A stretch of 64,000 bases of DNA from Micrasema longulum (lineage: Eukaryota > Arthropoda > Insecta > Trichoptera > Brachycentridae), in assembly GCA_022494885.1 (NCBI GenBank), contig JAGVSM010002872.1, positions 62,001 to 126,000 on the forward strand, written 5' to 3'. This document shows positions 48,535-59,107 of this stretch, in pieces. The position numbers and the translations under genes were made by a program. The stretch's first letter is position 1. Each line of letters starts with the position of its first letter. The notes below the pieces were generated by a model. That model saw only the letters and a list, made by a program, of their open reading frames with translations. It ran no database searches and was not told where the DNA came from.

Positions 48535-49175
48535 TTTATTAATAAAACATATAAGACATGAATATCATGATATTATATTCCCAGGAGTTGTACGAGAAAA
48601 CTCATTTGGGACGGTACATAAAAAAAATAGTACATTTCTTGTAACAATACATAGTATACATTTAAACAATAAAATTTAAACAAATTTTAACAATCTATGA
48701 ACTTAATATTAAAAAAGGAAAGAAAACATTTAAACAATCTGTGAACTTAATATTAAAGAAGAAAATAAAAACATTCAAACAATCTTTGAACTTAATATTA
48801 AAAAAGAAAAGAAAAACATTTAAACATTCTGTGAAATTAATATTAAAAAAGAAAATAAAAACATTTAAACATTCTGTGAACTTAATATTAAAAAAAGAAA
48901 AGAAAAACATTTAAACCTAAAACACAATATATAGACTATTCACAGAAACTGAGCTAAAAACTATCACTTTAAAAAAGATTCAAGAAATAGGTCTTCATTT
49001 CTGGTCTTTGAGATTTACCACTCAACATTTCATTTTTAAGGTCATCAGGCAGTTTATTAAATTGTATACGACCAATGTATTCCAGAGACCTTTTGCCGAA
49101 CTTCGTGGAACAAAATTTAGAAATGTGAAGATTTTTTGCATGTCGTGTATTATAGTTGTGAATTTCATGATTAAA
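48535..49175 (-). pseudogene. LINE 3' end with minisatellite in its 3' UTR (family I)
   Basis: The minus strand from 49175 reads FNHEIHNYNTRHAKNLHISK then FCSTKFGKRSLEYIGRIQFN and KLPDDLKNEM, the LINE C-terminal pattern (HNYNTRxxxxLHxPxxxTxxxxRSxxYxGxxxWNxLP). It is followed by a tandem-repeat 3' UTR and a TTATTAATAAATAAAAATAA-type tail near 48530. This unites what would otherwise look like a free minisatellite. Confidence 0.8.
48688..48916. repeat. Minisatellite, 5 units of about 45-46 bp
   Basis: Units read AACAATCTGTGAACTTAATA, then TTAAAAAAGAAAAGAAAAAC and ATTTA with few substitutions. Its open reading frame on the minus strand is a by-product of the repeat. There are no distinct spacers, so it is not a CRISPR array. 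Confidence 0.92.
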
Positions 49176-49429
49176 TGTAAGTTTTAAATTTGTGTAAGCA
49201 GAAAAGTTTATGATGTTTGAAATAGGAAATTTTATAAGGAATATTTATTTAAATGTACAATACAGCATGACTGTTAATTACAATGTGCATATATTATATT
49301 ATCAAGTAATTACAAAAAACCATGTTAGATTGTTAAGGTCTAACATACAAGTATGGAGTAGTTAATAAAAACATTAGAAAACAAGGACAAATAAGTCACT
49401 AACCCATATTATGATACATAGTTAGAGAG

Positions 49430-49610
49430 GAAGAGGCTAAAACTGGTAATCTCAGCATAAAAAAGGGACACCTCGCTCGGTAGGTTGTTCAACATACCAA
49501 TCATTCTTTCCACAGGCATCATCAACGGCAAATTTGTTCTGCATTCAGAAATAATAAACAGTCTATGATGCATATCTCTTAAAGCTGTAGTCTGTTTTTC
49601 TATGCTCAAA
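49430..49610 (-). pseudogene. LINE C-terminal fragment, family H
   Basis: ALRDMHHRLFIISECRTNLP then LMMPVERMIGMLNNLPSEVS is the same C-terminal block as 27.4-27.7 kb on the other strand. Confidence 0.75.
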
Positions 49611-50147
49611 TGAAAATTTTTGAATGATTTTTTTTTTTTTTAAGCGGATATTATGCGATTACAAAAAAAATTGGATGAATATGCATGTGTGAAAAAGACA
49701 AGTGCACGTCGAACTGATTATTCTTATTGACGTTTCACTGTCCCGTTTTCTGCACCTCAAAACTAAACCGATTTGTCGTTTTTATTAGAATGAGTACCGT
49801 AGTAAAATTTGTCGGTGCTTTATCATTTTTTTCAAAAAAGTAAACATATTTTTTACACCGTACGTCAGCAGACAGAAAATAAAACTGACTGCTAGTTTTA
49901 CGATAAAAATTTAAGAAAAACTTGTTCTTCTATTATGTTGTATTTTTCTCAACTTCCTTTAATATTCTATATTGCTTCCCCACTGACAAGCCTCTAAACA
50001 AGAAGTTTATTACCCGCTAAGGGTTTTTTTAAGTCTGAAAAATGCAATTTCACTAACATGGGAAAAGTCAACACCAAAAACGATTATATTCGTTCGACAC
50101 CGTACAGTTAAAAAATATTAAAAATACGTTTTAAAAATTATGCCGTC

Positions 50148-50195
50148 GTACATTATATTTTAACTGTAAAAAATTACAGTTAAAATATAATGTAC
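50148..50195. repeat. Perfect 22-bp hairpin with 4-nt loop
   Basis: The arms 50148-50169 and 50174-50195 are exact reverse complements around AAAA. The stem is AT-rich. It may be a relic of a palindromic repeat; a functional RNA hairpin is not shown. Confidence 0.9.
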
Positions 50196-50639
50196 AACGA
50201 TCAAATTTTTAAGGTGTTTCCAGAGCTCATTTTTTAAGTGACGCTTTTTTCAGCTGGTAAAGGTAATCACTACGTTTTTTGTTAAGTTCACACTCCTGAT
50301 TTAAAAATCTATGGACATGTTTTTCAATTTCGATAAAATCCTTAAGACGGTTAAATCAAGCACACGTCGGCAAAAAATTTTACCTGCGTACTTAAAGTAC
50401 ATTTTTTGAGTACATTAACTATTAAGTGTCTAGACATTTAATATTCCTTTTCAAATAATTTACTCGGTCTCTGCTAACCCTCCAGTAGTAAGGTAAAAAG
50501 TTATCCCCGCTTAAATTCAAAAGGACCATAAATCGAAATTTGTCTTTTCTCAGTTAAGTCAGTCAAACTGTTTAAAATGAATTTTTACTTTCTTTATAAT
50601 CTTGCTTTTTATGTTTATGTTTAAAATTTTTTTTGATGC

Positions 50640-51235
50640 GTTTTTAACTCTTGTGTGGCTGTGATGTCACACTAGTCGACATAGGACACAAGATTTGATA
50701 TATGTCTCCTATTTTAAAAAAATAATGAATTCGTATTTTTTGTAATCTTCAAATGGACGTTTTCACACCCGATTTGGAAAGTAAAATTTGTATCAATACA
50801 AAAAATATTTGACCTTGCTACGCGAAGCATGAATGTCCGCTAATTCAGCAACACATAAATACAGATACCTTATACAAGACAGAGCACGAAGATAGAAGTC
50901 ACAACTAGGAAGACTGAGACGCTGTTCTGCGGTGGGTGTCATCTAAAACAGATTTAGTTTTCAGTCGGTTAATGACTATGATGAGGGACGCACGCGCGTA
51001 ACATAAGCGGCGTATTCGTGATTTTCAATTTATTTTGCTATAACAGGGTTAAATAATATGTTTATTCCCATAAACAATGAAAAAGGAGTTGTTAAACAGT
51101 AGTCTCCATGTTTTCCATTTTTTTCAAATGTCTGAACTTTAGAATATTCCATCTTTTACTAGTGGTAACACAATGTTACATCACCGCGCGCAAAGGGATT
51201 ATTTACCACAGTCTTTTAAGAGTTAAAGCTGTACC
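50640..51235 (+). repeat. Family Z repeat, long copy
   Basis: It runs from TTGTGTGGCTGTGATGTCAC through TGCTACGCGAAGCATGAATG and GGACGCACGCGCG to ACATCACCGCGCGCAAAGGG and TCTTTTAAGAGTTAA. It is the reverse complement of 23255-23860, with partial copies at 16.4 and 24.5 kb. Related sequence may also be present near 54.78-54.90 kb. Confidence 0.8.
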
Positions 51236-51319
51236 TTTTTTTCAGTCAATCAACAGGCTTATAAGAGCCTTTATAGATTGGCGTTTATGCCATAAAGCTT
51301 AACCTTAACAATCTAGAAT

Positions 51320-51770
51320 CTAAAACATTTAAGTTTGTAAGTGAAAATTCTTGATGGAAGTTCATTGTAATTTATTATACAAATAAAACACGAGTGATAC
51401 TTTAATCCACAAATTTGGAATATCCAGTGATCGGTTTCATCGCTTTCGCGACATCTTCGAGACTGGTATCTTTATTAAGGAATTCAGTGTATACAAAACC
51501 GAGGTAAGGATACATAATTCAAAGTTATATGTAAGTAAATTAAATTAAGTTAATTTTATCTTAAGGATCATTATCAACAAATTTTCTATGGGTTAACTAA
51601 TAAAAATAAAAATCATTAACTATATATAATTAAAATATAGATAACTTTTTAATAAAGGTACCAGTCTCGAAGATGTCGCGAAAGCGATGAAATCGGTCAC
51701 TGGATATTCCAAATTTGTGGATTAAAGTATCACTCGTGTTTTATTTATATAATAAATCTAGAATCTATTT
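51320..51770. repeat. FB2 foldback element, complete copy
   Basis: The left arm (51330-51510: AACACGAGTGATACTTTAAT, CCAGTGATCGGTTTCATCGC, TTTCGCGACATCTTCGAGAC) and the right arm (51650-51770) are inverted repeats of over 100 bp around an AT-rich centre. Each arm carries GAAGATGTCGCGAAAGCGA, a small GAAA-capped hairpin, followed by TGAAA. Confidence 0.85.
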
Positions 51771-52099
51771 AAATTTACAATGGGTATAATCATGGTATGA
51801 TTTTGGTATACATGGAAAGTGTGTCAACCCAAGTCAGGAGTATAACACCGCTTGCTTCTTAAATGCAACATAATCTATCTAATTATGGAGTTTACGCAGA
51901 AAATTCTGAGGTTAGCCACTAAAACGAAAAATGCCAAAAGAGCTGTCGTGCGATTTAATTCATTTATACTTCTAAATTCACTGGAGTTTTTTTCCGATAA
52001 AAAATATAACTGACTGAAATCTAATATTTGCATTTGAACGAAATTTCGGGGTCTTGCATTTATGGCCCTTTTGTATTTAAGCAGTGATATGTTACGGCA

Positions 52100-52255
52100 G
52101 AGGCCTTTTTCTCACATGCCACGCAAATCCACCCGGCGCGGTAATTTTACCGGTTCATACTACAAAAACTGACACGTGTCAGCTTTTGTAGGGTGAACTC
52201 GGTAAAATTACCGCGCCGAGTGGATTGGCGTGGCATGTGTGAAAAGGGCCAGAGG
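52100..52255. repeat. Palindromic MITE (about 75-bp arms)
   Basis: CTTTTTCTCACATGCCACGC...GGCGCGGTAATTTTACCG and its inverted copy GGTAAAATTACCGCGCCGAG...GCGTGGCATGTGTGAAAAG meet at ACACGTGTC. CAGAGG occurs just outside or at both ends, a possible target duplication. It is GC-rich relative to its surroundings. Confidence 0.88.
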
Positions 52256-52644
52256 TGAGGCGGGTTTCGAAAAACCCCTTAACTAAATTCCACATATAAA
52301 GGAAAATAGCCAAAACATTTTCATTTTCACTAACAGTTTTATTTTTAAAATGAAAATTTTTCTATCCGTTTAGAATAATTTATGTGATTTTTTTTCTCTT
52401 TTTTGTTTATATATTTTTAGATCCTAATCTGAATACAATATTTTTTATTTATTTTTTATCAAGGTTTACTTGCGTTTTATTTTTATTTCTTATTGTATTT
52501 GAATTAAATTTATGAGCAGCTTTTATTTTTCTCATAAAAGCGTTTAAAGCATAAAATGATATGTCATGTTTATTATTTAATTTACTTGCGTTTTTTTTTC
52601 ACACTTCTTAAAAATATTAAACTATTTTAAACGAACAAACAAAC

Positions 52645-53400
52645 AAACAAACCATCACGCCGTTTCCCAGTAAGGGTAGGCAGAGAGGATAGAACGCCAC
52701 AACACCATATCTTTGCATACACATCTCGCTTCTTCTACATTCATACATCTTCTCATGCACGCGCGCCGATTATTCCAACTTTTGACGTGTCCATCTTTAA
52801 GTATTTGTTGGATTTGGTCATGCCATGTCTTTCTCGGTCTTTCTCTATTTCTGCATCCATCAACATTCGCATTGTAAATATTCTTAGCGGTTCTCTCGCT
52901 GTCCATTCGTTCTACATGTCCAAACCAGCGCAGAGCTCCTTTCTTGATTTTGTCGATAATGCTTGTCTCAGCCTTACATAATGTACGGATCTGAACATTT
53001 GTGGATCTATCGTATATAGTTTTACCACAAATTCGCCTGAAAGATCGCAATTTAACAGCATTCAGCCTACTTACATCAGGGACGGGACCAGGACTCTGTT
53101 GTGAACTGTCAATTTTGCCTCTTGTGACAAGCATTTATTTGCCAAGGTCGATTTAAGTGCACTGTTCACTCTGTTCCCGGCACTCATCCTCCTTTCAATA
53201 TCTTTCTCAGTCATTCCATCCCTAGTGAACATACTTCCCAGATACACAAATTCCTCTATTTGTTTTACTATAACTCCATTCACAGTGATTTCACATTTAG
53301 TTATACTTTCATTTCTTTCAAAAACCATCACATTCGATTTATCGACGTTCATCAGCAAATCGCTTCTCTTGCATACATCGTAGACCTTTGTTACCAAGAA
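52645..53400 (-). pseudogene. LINE family A, best preserved C-terminal copy
   Basis: The upstream frame carries MVTKVYDVCKRSDLLMNVDK then QIEEFVYLGSMFTRDGMTEK (post-YADD region). A frameshift near 53090-53130 leads to RLNAVKLRSFRRICGKTIYD, KIKKGALRWFGHVERMDSER, RERPRKTWHDQIQQILKDGH and LWRSILSAYPYWE with a stop. The 3' tail is a TTTG repeat at about 52630. It lacks the RT core and endonuclease. This copy defines the family consensus best. Confidence 0.9.
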
Positions 53401-53787
53401 TTGCAGTTATTATTTAGCAACTATTTCATCTTGTTTAAATAAAATAAAAGTTTTATTTTTCATTATTATCTTTACTATTAAAGCATCACGAATATATACC
53501 ATGAATTATTTTATATATTATATACTTTATTGTGTCTGGATTATATTATTTGAATTTTAAGCTATTGATTGTTGAAATTTGATAAATTAAATATTTTAAA
53601 TCAAATGGTTTAAAAATGTAACGAACTGTAACATGTAACGAACTAACGAAATATTTTTCAAAAAAAGGAATAAGTTACATTAAAAACATGAAATATTTTT
53701 TAATAAATTGAATGACTGATATTAAATATCAGGTAATTTTTTTTTTCAACATTAACAAATTTAAAATTCATCCATTCAATTAATATA

Positions 53788-54184
53788 GAGCTTGTCCAGA
53801 AGGGGCGAATTCACCGCGAAACGTTTCGCGCGAATTCATTCGCGCGTTGGTGAGATACTAGGCGCCAATACATCCCGTCCACAAGCATCGCGCGAATTCA
53901 AAATACGCCTAAATCGCGTGCACTTCGCCAAACTCTCGACTCGCGCTTGATTCGCGCATATTGCGCGCGAGTCGAGGTACTAGAGACGCCTTGTTGCGTC
54001 CAGTTGACGCTCGAACTCCAGAGCGAGTGCCCATATCAAGTGCGCTTCGTTCATCTCCATGTTTTCTACTGGCTTAATTTGTCCCGAAATGCTCGCGCGT
54101 CGGTACGCTCCTTCTCGACGCAACGGTCGCGCGTATTACGCTCGAGAGAATCGCAGCAAATTCTCTCTTTCTGGCAAGCTCACA
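53788..54184. repeat. GC-rich MITE with short TIRs
   Basis: The left end GAGCTTGTCCAGAA and the right end TTTCTGGCAAGCTC are inverted (one base missing on the right). The 397-bp interior is packed with CGCG motifs (TTTCGCGCGAATTC, TTGCGCGCGAGTCG) in otherwise AT-rich DNA. No transposase. The end sequence recalls hAT-type MITEs, but no clear 8-bp target duplication is visible. Confidence 0.6.
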
Positions 54185-54984
54185 TGTCATAAGCGCCAGC
54201 GGCAAGCAGAAAAAGTACGTTGTCGTTAAACAAAACGTTAGTATGAAGGTTAAAAGTACAGAGAGTTAAAAAAAATCCGTCCACCTATTTCTTGAGTATT
54301 TCACCAAAAAACATCGGTATGTTACAAACCCTACCTCACACTGTCGGGTTAAAATACCTAAATAAACGTAACTAATTTATTTTGGTCGCATAATTGTAAC
54401 ATAAAATTCTCACCACGAAAATTGAATGATTTATTTAACCGTAAAACCTCCCCTTTACATTTTCAGATAGCACTATCTCCCCTTTACTTCCTCCCTTAGA
54501 CCTTCTGTGACGTCAATGGAAACTCTCTCTCTATCTTATTTGGATGAAACTATCAGATAAATGACATGATTAACTTAAGTAGTGAAACGGAATATGTTAC
54601 TATGTATAGTTTTGTAGTTCATAATGCGGTGGTTTGTTTACTACTCGACCCTTAGGTTTTTGGGCTATATAATCACGTGTACTTCATTTACTACCTATCC
54701 ACACACAATGGTGCATAGAACATTGCATTGATAAACCAAACACGGCATTAATTAAACATTAAATTACTTTGCACCGCGCACGAGTTGATTTAGTCTAAAA
54801 AGACTGAGGTAAATAATTTCCATACGCACGGTGATGAAACCTCGTACTACATGATGTTTTTTAATAAAGAGATAAAGCTTGCAAGTATTAATTAAAATAA
54901 AATAACATTATGTTTTACATATTAAAAGGATGAGGAACGTGGAATCAGATGATGAATTGAGAAAGAGAAAGAAAGGCATCGTAA

Positions 54985-55145
54985 ACCTCATAAGCCTCGT
55001 AAATGCCTAGACTTCCATATTCCTCTCCAAAAATGTTTCTCTCACTGTTGCAATGAGCATCAATCCTGATAGCTTCCTAGAAAGTGAAATCCAGCAAAGT
55101 CTTCAAATATTTTTGGATGCACTTAAAAAATTCGGCACAAAAATA
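54985..55145. repeat. FB1 element, copy 11 (right arm)
   Basis: CCTCGTAAATGCCTAGACTT, CCATATTCCTCTCCAAAAAT, GTTGCAATGAGCATCAATCC and CTTCCTAGAAAGTGAAATCC match the FB1 right arm. Confidence 0.75.
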
Positions 55146-55399
55146 ACATTCAATATTTTAAGCATGTAGCATTTTTAAATTAACCAGCCCGAAATTTATT
55201 TCATGCCGACCACGTAACAGTTTTTTATTATACATGCAAATCATTTTTTTCAGTAGCATAAATATTTTTTTTCTTTCATTTTATAGATAAAAGGGATTTT
55301 TCGGGACGTATCAACTACAATGCAATAACATCAAGGTATATTGGGAGAACGTTACGTAGTTTTAATATTCGCATTTTAAAACACGTGAGATGTTTATAA

Positions 55400-55545
55400 T
55401 AATAATAATTTTACAGAGCTTGCTCAAAAAGGAATCAAATTAAATGACATGGAAAAGTTTCACATTAAAAAAGCTATAAAAAATATTTTCCTGAAAAAAC
55501 AATCAAATACCTTCAATAAAGCCTACTTTTTTAAAAATTAATCAA
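55400..55545 (+). pseudogene. Possible PLE-type C-terminal remnant
   Basis: The plus strand reads ELAQKGIKLNDMEKFHIKKA then IKNIFLKKQSNTFNKAYFF. The pattern KGxxLNxxExFxIxK...(I/L)N is reminiscent of the end of GIY-YIG PLE proteins. The adjacent 3' sequence carries a hairpin and GAAAC motif. Assignment is tentative. Confidence 0.35.
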
Positions 55546-55559
55546 TCGTGTAACTTTCA

Positions 55560-55830
55560 ACCTCTTTGCCCCTCTTTTGCTCAAAACCCCCCCACCCATT
55601 CTCCAACATACCACTTAATATTATTAACCTTATTTAAGTGCATGTTCGGACATGGTGGTGTTTGAATCCTCCTTTTTTTTCGTAAATACTATGTATACTT
55701 TTGTGATGGTAAAGGTGAAAGTGATTTTAGTATTTGCATGTTGGTGAAGTGAGTGTTCCGAAGAAGAGACACCCGTCTCTTCTTCGGAACATCTTGAAAC
55801 GTCTTAAAACCAGTAGACGCAAAAATGCGG
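55560..55830 (+). repeat. Repeat P, copy 1, with perfect 17-bp hairpin
   Basis: It shares order and sequence with 57060-57345: ATCAATCGTGTAACTTTCAA...TTAAGTGCATGTTCGGACAT...CGTAAATACTATG...TTGAAAC. A perfect stem (55754-55770 with 55775-55791, loop ACCC) precedes TCTTGAAACGTC. It is interpreted as the 3' terminal region of a PLE-like element. Confidence 0.65.
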
Positions 55831-55892
55831 TAAATGGTTATATACTAATATTTGTTTTTCATTTAGTCACAAATGCAGGCATAATAAAGAAT

Positions 55893-56165
55893 AATTACAT
55901 AAAAGGAATTCTTACAAATTTATTAAATAATATTGTATTCCGAAATTCCTTGCCACCGCTATCAATAATCCCCTTATAAGTAAAAACCCTGCTTCACCCC
56001 CTCAAACTCACCCTACCTAACCCCCTCAATCCAACGCTATCAGTACCTTACTACTAATCTGAATAATAACTTTGGTTTAGTTGATTTCACACCTGATGAT
56101 GGGTAATTCGGAATACCTGAAACTAGTGTTCTGATATTAAACTTGGGTGTGATACATATTATATA
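55893..56165 (+). repeat. PLE-like 3' remnant ending in a hammerhead-like motif
   Basis: After a short coding-like start (GIIKNNYIKGILTNLLNNIV), C-rich sequence leads to CTGATGA (56093-56099), a short stem-loop, and GAAAC (56119-56123). TCACAC just before CTGATGA can pair with GTGTGA at 56147-56152, as stem I of a hammerhead would. The base before that strand is G in TTGG, not the H17 needed for cleavage. Confidence 0.45.
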
Positions 56166-56589
56166 CAGAGTGTTGTAATTAAATAACCTTGCAAGAGTTT
56201 TAATGTTATCAACCCACGTATATTATGCTAAAAGTATTTAAGTTTACCACCCTAAGTTAGTATATTGGTTCCTAAGATCACAGGCCTGAATTACTGCCTC
56301 TTATTTATGAGGATATCTGAAGCAAGAGATGTACAAAATGACGTAATTTATTCCCGCAATAACGACAACCCTTCGAACACCTTATTGTATTATTTATTCA
56401 AAGACGGTTAATTATGGCATGTCACTTTTTGTTGATTTTGAAGCAGATAATTTTTAAAGTTTGATTGGCTATGAAAATATAGAATTTTAGTTTAAAATCC
56501 TAATTCTAGTGCCAGTTAATGCATTATACAAGTATAGTTTTTTTAAGCGTGTTAACAATCATATTTATCCGTCTAAAACAAAGACAACA

Positions 56590-56945
56590 GCAATAGCAGC
56601 CTCCTTATAAAGAGCGTTTTGAGGCAATCCACCTGGCTTGGACAGGTGCTGCGCTTGCCTAAGAAGAGCCTTAACCCAAGTTGCCTTTTTTTAAACCTGC
56701 GGGCTCGCGCTGTCCTGAGAAGCCGTCGATGACGATCTTTTGACTTTATTTGATGGGATTAAGGGGCGTTGGGTTGACTTGGGAGGAGGCGAGAGTGTTG
56801 GCTGGCGATAGAGTCTCCAGCTGGCATCTGGTGATGTCCACATGCTCCACTTAAGAGCGGATGTGGAGAAGAAGAAGAAAAAGAACAAAAACGGTAACAA
56901 TATATATGTTTGACTTACCATATTTAGCTTTCTTTCAACGGACAT
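56590..56945 (-). other. GC-richer stretch with unassigned coding-like frame
   Basis: A minus-strand frame contains ALKWSMWTSPDASWRLYRQP then TLSPPPKSTQRPLIPSNKVK. After one stop, a further readable stretch follows (KALLRQAQHLSKPGGLPQNA). An intron-like polypyrimidine run precedes it. There are no TM segments, so it is not an upstream receptor exon. It could be a decayed element gene; I do not recognise it. Confidence 0.3.
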
Positions 56946-57059
56946 GATATATCATCTTCAAAAATTGAGTTATACTTGACAAAACATAATTTTAAGTTCA
57001 AACAGTTAGCTTGGTGGTTAAACATTTCAACGAATGTTAGTAAATAAAAGTAAACTTTC

Positions 57060-57345
57060 CGACTTTTGTATCAATCATGTAGTTTCAAACTTCCTAACCT
57101 CTCCCTTTCCTAATTCCTACTTCCACACATTCTGCAACATATCCTTAAATACTATTTACCCTATTTTAGTGCATTTTTGAACATGGTATATATTTTTTTC
57201 GTAAATACTTTTATGTACTTATTACTAAATTGAAGGTAAAAGTGAAGATACTAAAAGGTGAGTATCCTGACGAAGAGACGTGTACTTCTTGAAACCGGCA
57301 GAAATAAAAAAATCGGTTGGTGATAATATTCTTGTATTAACTTAT
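57060..57345 (+). repeat. Repeat P, copy 2, with CTGACGA...GAAAC core
   Basis: It is homologous to 55560-55830. CTGACGA (57267-57273) and GAAAC (57291-57295) flank AGAGACGTGTACTTCT, which can form a short AGA/TCT-closed hairpin. The arrangement resembles a hammerhead core (CUGANGA...GAAA). Confidence 0.6.
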
Positions 57346-57349
57346 ATTA

Positions 57350-59100
57350 GTTTAAACCAGATATGTTTGAGATATCATATTTTTCCATCTAAAACAATGA
57401 CGACAAAACTAGACATATCATAAATTGTCAACCATCATTCCATTACTAAAGATGGAAAGCCAAATCTGTTGTCATGTTATGTTAGTTTTAAAGTGGCATA
57501 TCTCAATTAGTTGTCTTCAGAAATATAAAAATAGACACATTATAAAGTGACAAGAAAACATGGTACACTCTTACTCTATTAAACAATGACGTATTTTGCT
57601 AAATTGTAAATAGCATCAAGAAAATTCAGTGAAATGCCTAAAAAAGTGACATATTATACCTATTTCTACTGAGATGATAAATATTTGCGTACACAAAGAT
57701 AATGCTCAGTCATATAGGTGTCCGGTTTTATAATAAAAATACTTAATTTACTTATTATTTATTATTTGTACAATAACCTGTTTCCTAAAATTATATTTTA
57801 ATCATGTTTTCTATAATGTAATAACATTACAAACAATAAATTATACTGCAAAGCTCACAATAATAAAAACAGTAATCGTTTTCACTAGTGACCGGTTTTC
57901 GTCATGACCGACATTATAAGACTGGTGGGATTCTGATCAAATTATTATGTTACATCAAAGTGAAAGGAGGGGTAAATCATGATTTTTTTGTAACTTAAGG
58001 AAATTCAGATTTTAAGACTTATACAGCATCATCATCTCATTAGAGCATATGCCACTGCATTGGTTATTGCACTGCATATGGATCACTTTTGTTACATGGA
58101 AAATATGATCGTCGTTTTTATTAATTTTGTACTCAATGAAGTTGAATCGATATACGGATTTATCAGAAAGGGTTTTTCGGTTTTAAATGTCTTATTCTGA
58201 AAACATATTAGTTTAATAATAATAAATAAATGCATTATCACTTTTCGATCCATATGCAGTCATGCATTAGGCATTGCATTCATACTCCAATGAGGAAATT
58301 CAGCGGTTTTTTAATATTTTTTATTAGTCAAGAGACTATTAAACCATGCATTTTTTTTTATGTATCGTATTATCAGCGTCATATTTTTTAAAAATTATTC
58401 TGCACGTGACGTCCCGATGAGTTTGTAATTTAGTTGAGTTGAGTAATTTATTTTTTAAATAAAATTACTGTCTTACGAATTTTCCACCTCAGTATATTTG
58501 AAGGCTTGTTTAAGCGAAGCTCTTTAAGTACTATTTTTTGTATTATTATAAAAACCTAGAGTCTAGCGCAGTTTTTAAAGTAAGTCAAAAACTAAGGAAT
58601 TGCCTTTTTAGATTTTTAAATTAAAGTTGAAAATTCAAGACTAACTCGCTCCAACGTAATTTTTTTATGTTAGGATAAAACTTTCATAGCTTCCACTTAT
58701 GTTATGAAGGTGAATACTTCATGAGTGAAGGTACAAATTGAAAAAAATGGGTTCCAAAATAAAATAAGCAATATCACCGACAAACTAAAAAATATAAATT
58801 AAAAACTAATCCGGTCGAAAATTTCAAAAAACCCATTTAAAAAATCATGACTCGAAAACAACGCAAAATCGCAGAACTTAATATGGGGGCTATTCGGATA
58901 CCCCTCAGCATAAGGCATCTACATTTTACCTTTGGACGTCACCTCTCCAGCCACCTGTATATAGAGTCCTAAAATTTTGGTTTACTTTTAAATGATTTTT
59001 TTTCTGTTGATAACAACATTATAAAATGCCTGTTGCTTTCTACGGGAAAATAAAAACATTCGATATTCATATGTAATAGTGATATCGTTCAAAGCATTTT
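57350..59100. other. AT-rich intronic stretch, no gene
   Basis: No coding motif or recognised repeat. A direct near-repeat of TTATTGCACTGCATATGGAT / GCAGTCATGCATTAGGCATT type phrases occurs near 58050 and 58255, weakly. Confidence 0.45.
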
Positions 59101-59107
59101 TATATTT

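Noticed and set aside
48695..48910. Minus-strand repetitive hydrophobic protein frame
   Set aside because: The frame exists only because the AT-rich unit length is close to a multiple of three.
48688..48916. CRISPR-like array
   Set aside because: Units are directly abutting without unique spacers and lie in the 3' UTR of a LINE. It is a minisatellite in a eukaryotic genome.
50148..50195. microRNA precursor
   Set aside because: A 4-nt loop on a perfectly paired 22-bp AT-rich stem, without the longer lower stem, is not a typical pre-miRNA.
53788..54184. Promoter CpG island
   Set aside because: Inverted terminal sequences and the sharp composition edges fit a MITE better; no first exon is visible nearby.
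56691..56945. Upstream exon of the receptor
   Set aside because: It has no TM helices, DRY motif or fitting phase 0 donor before exon A.
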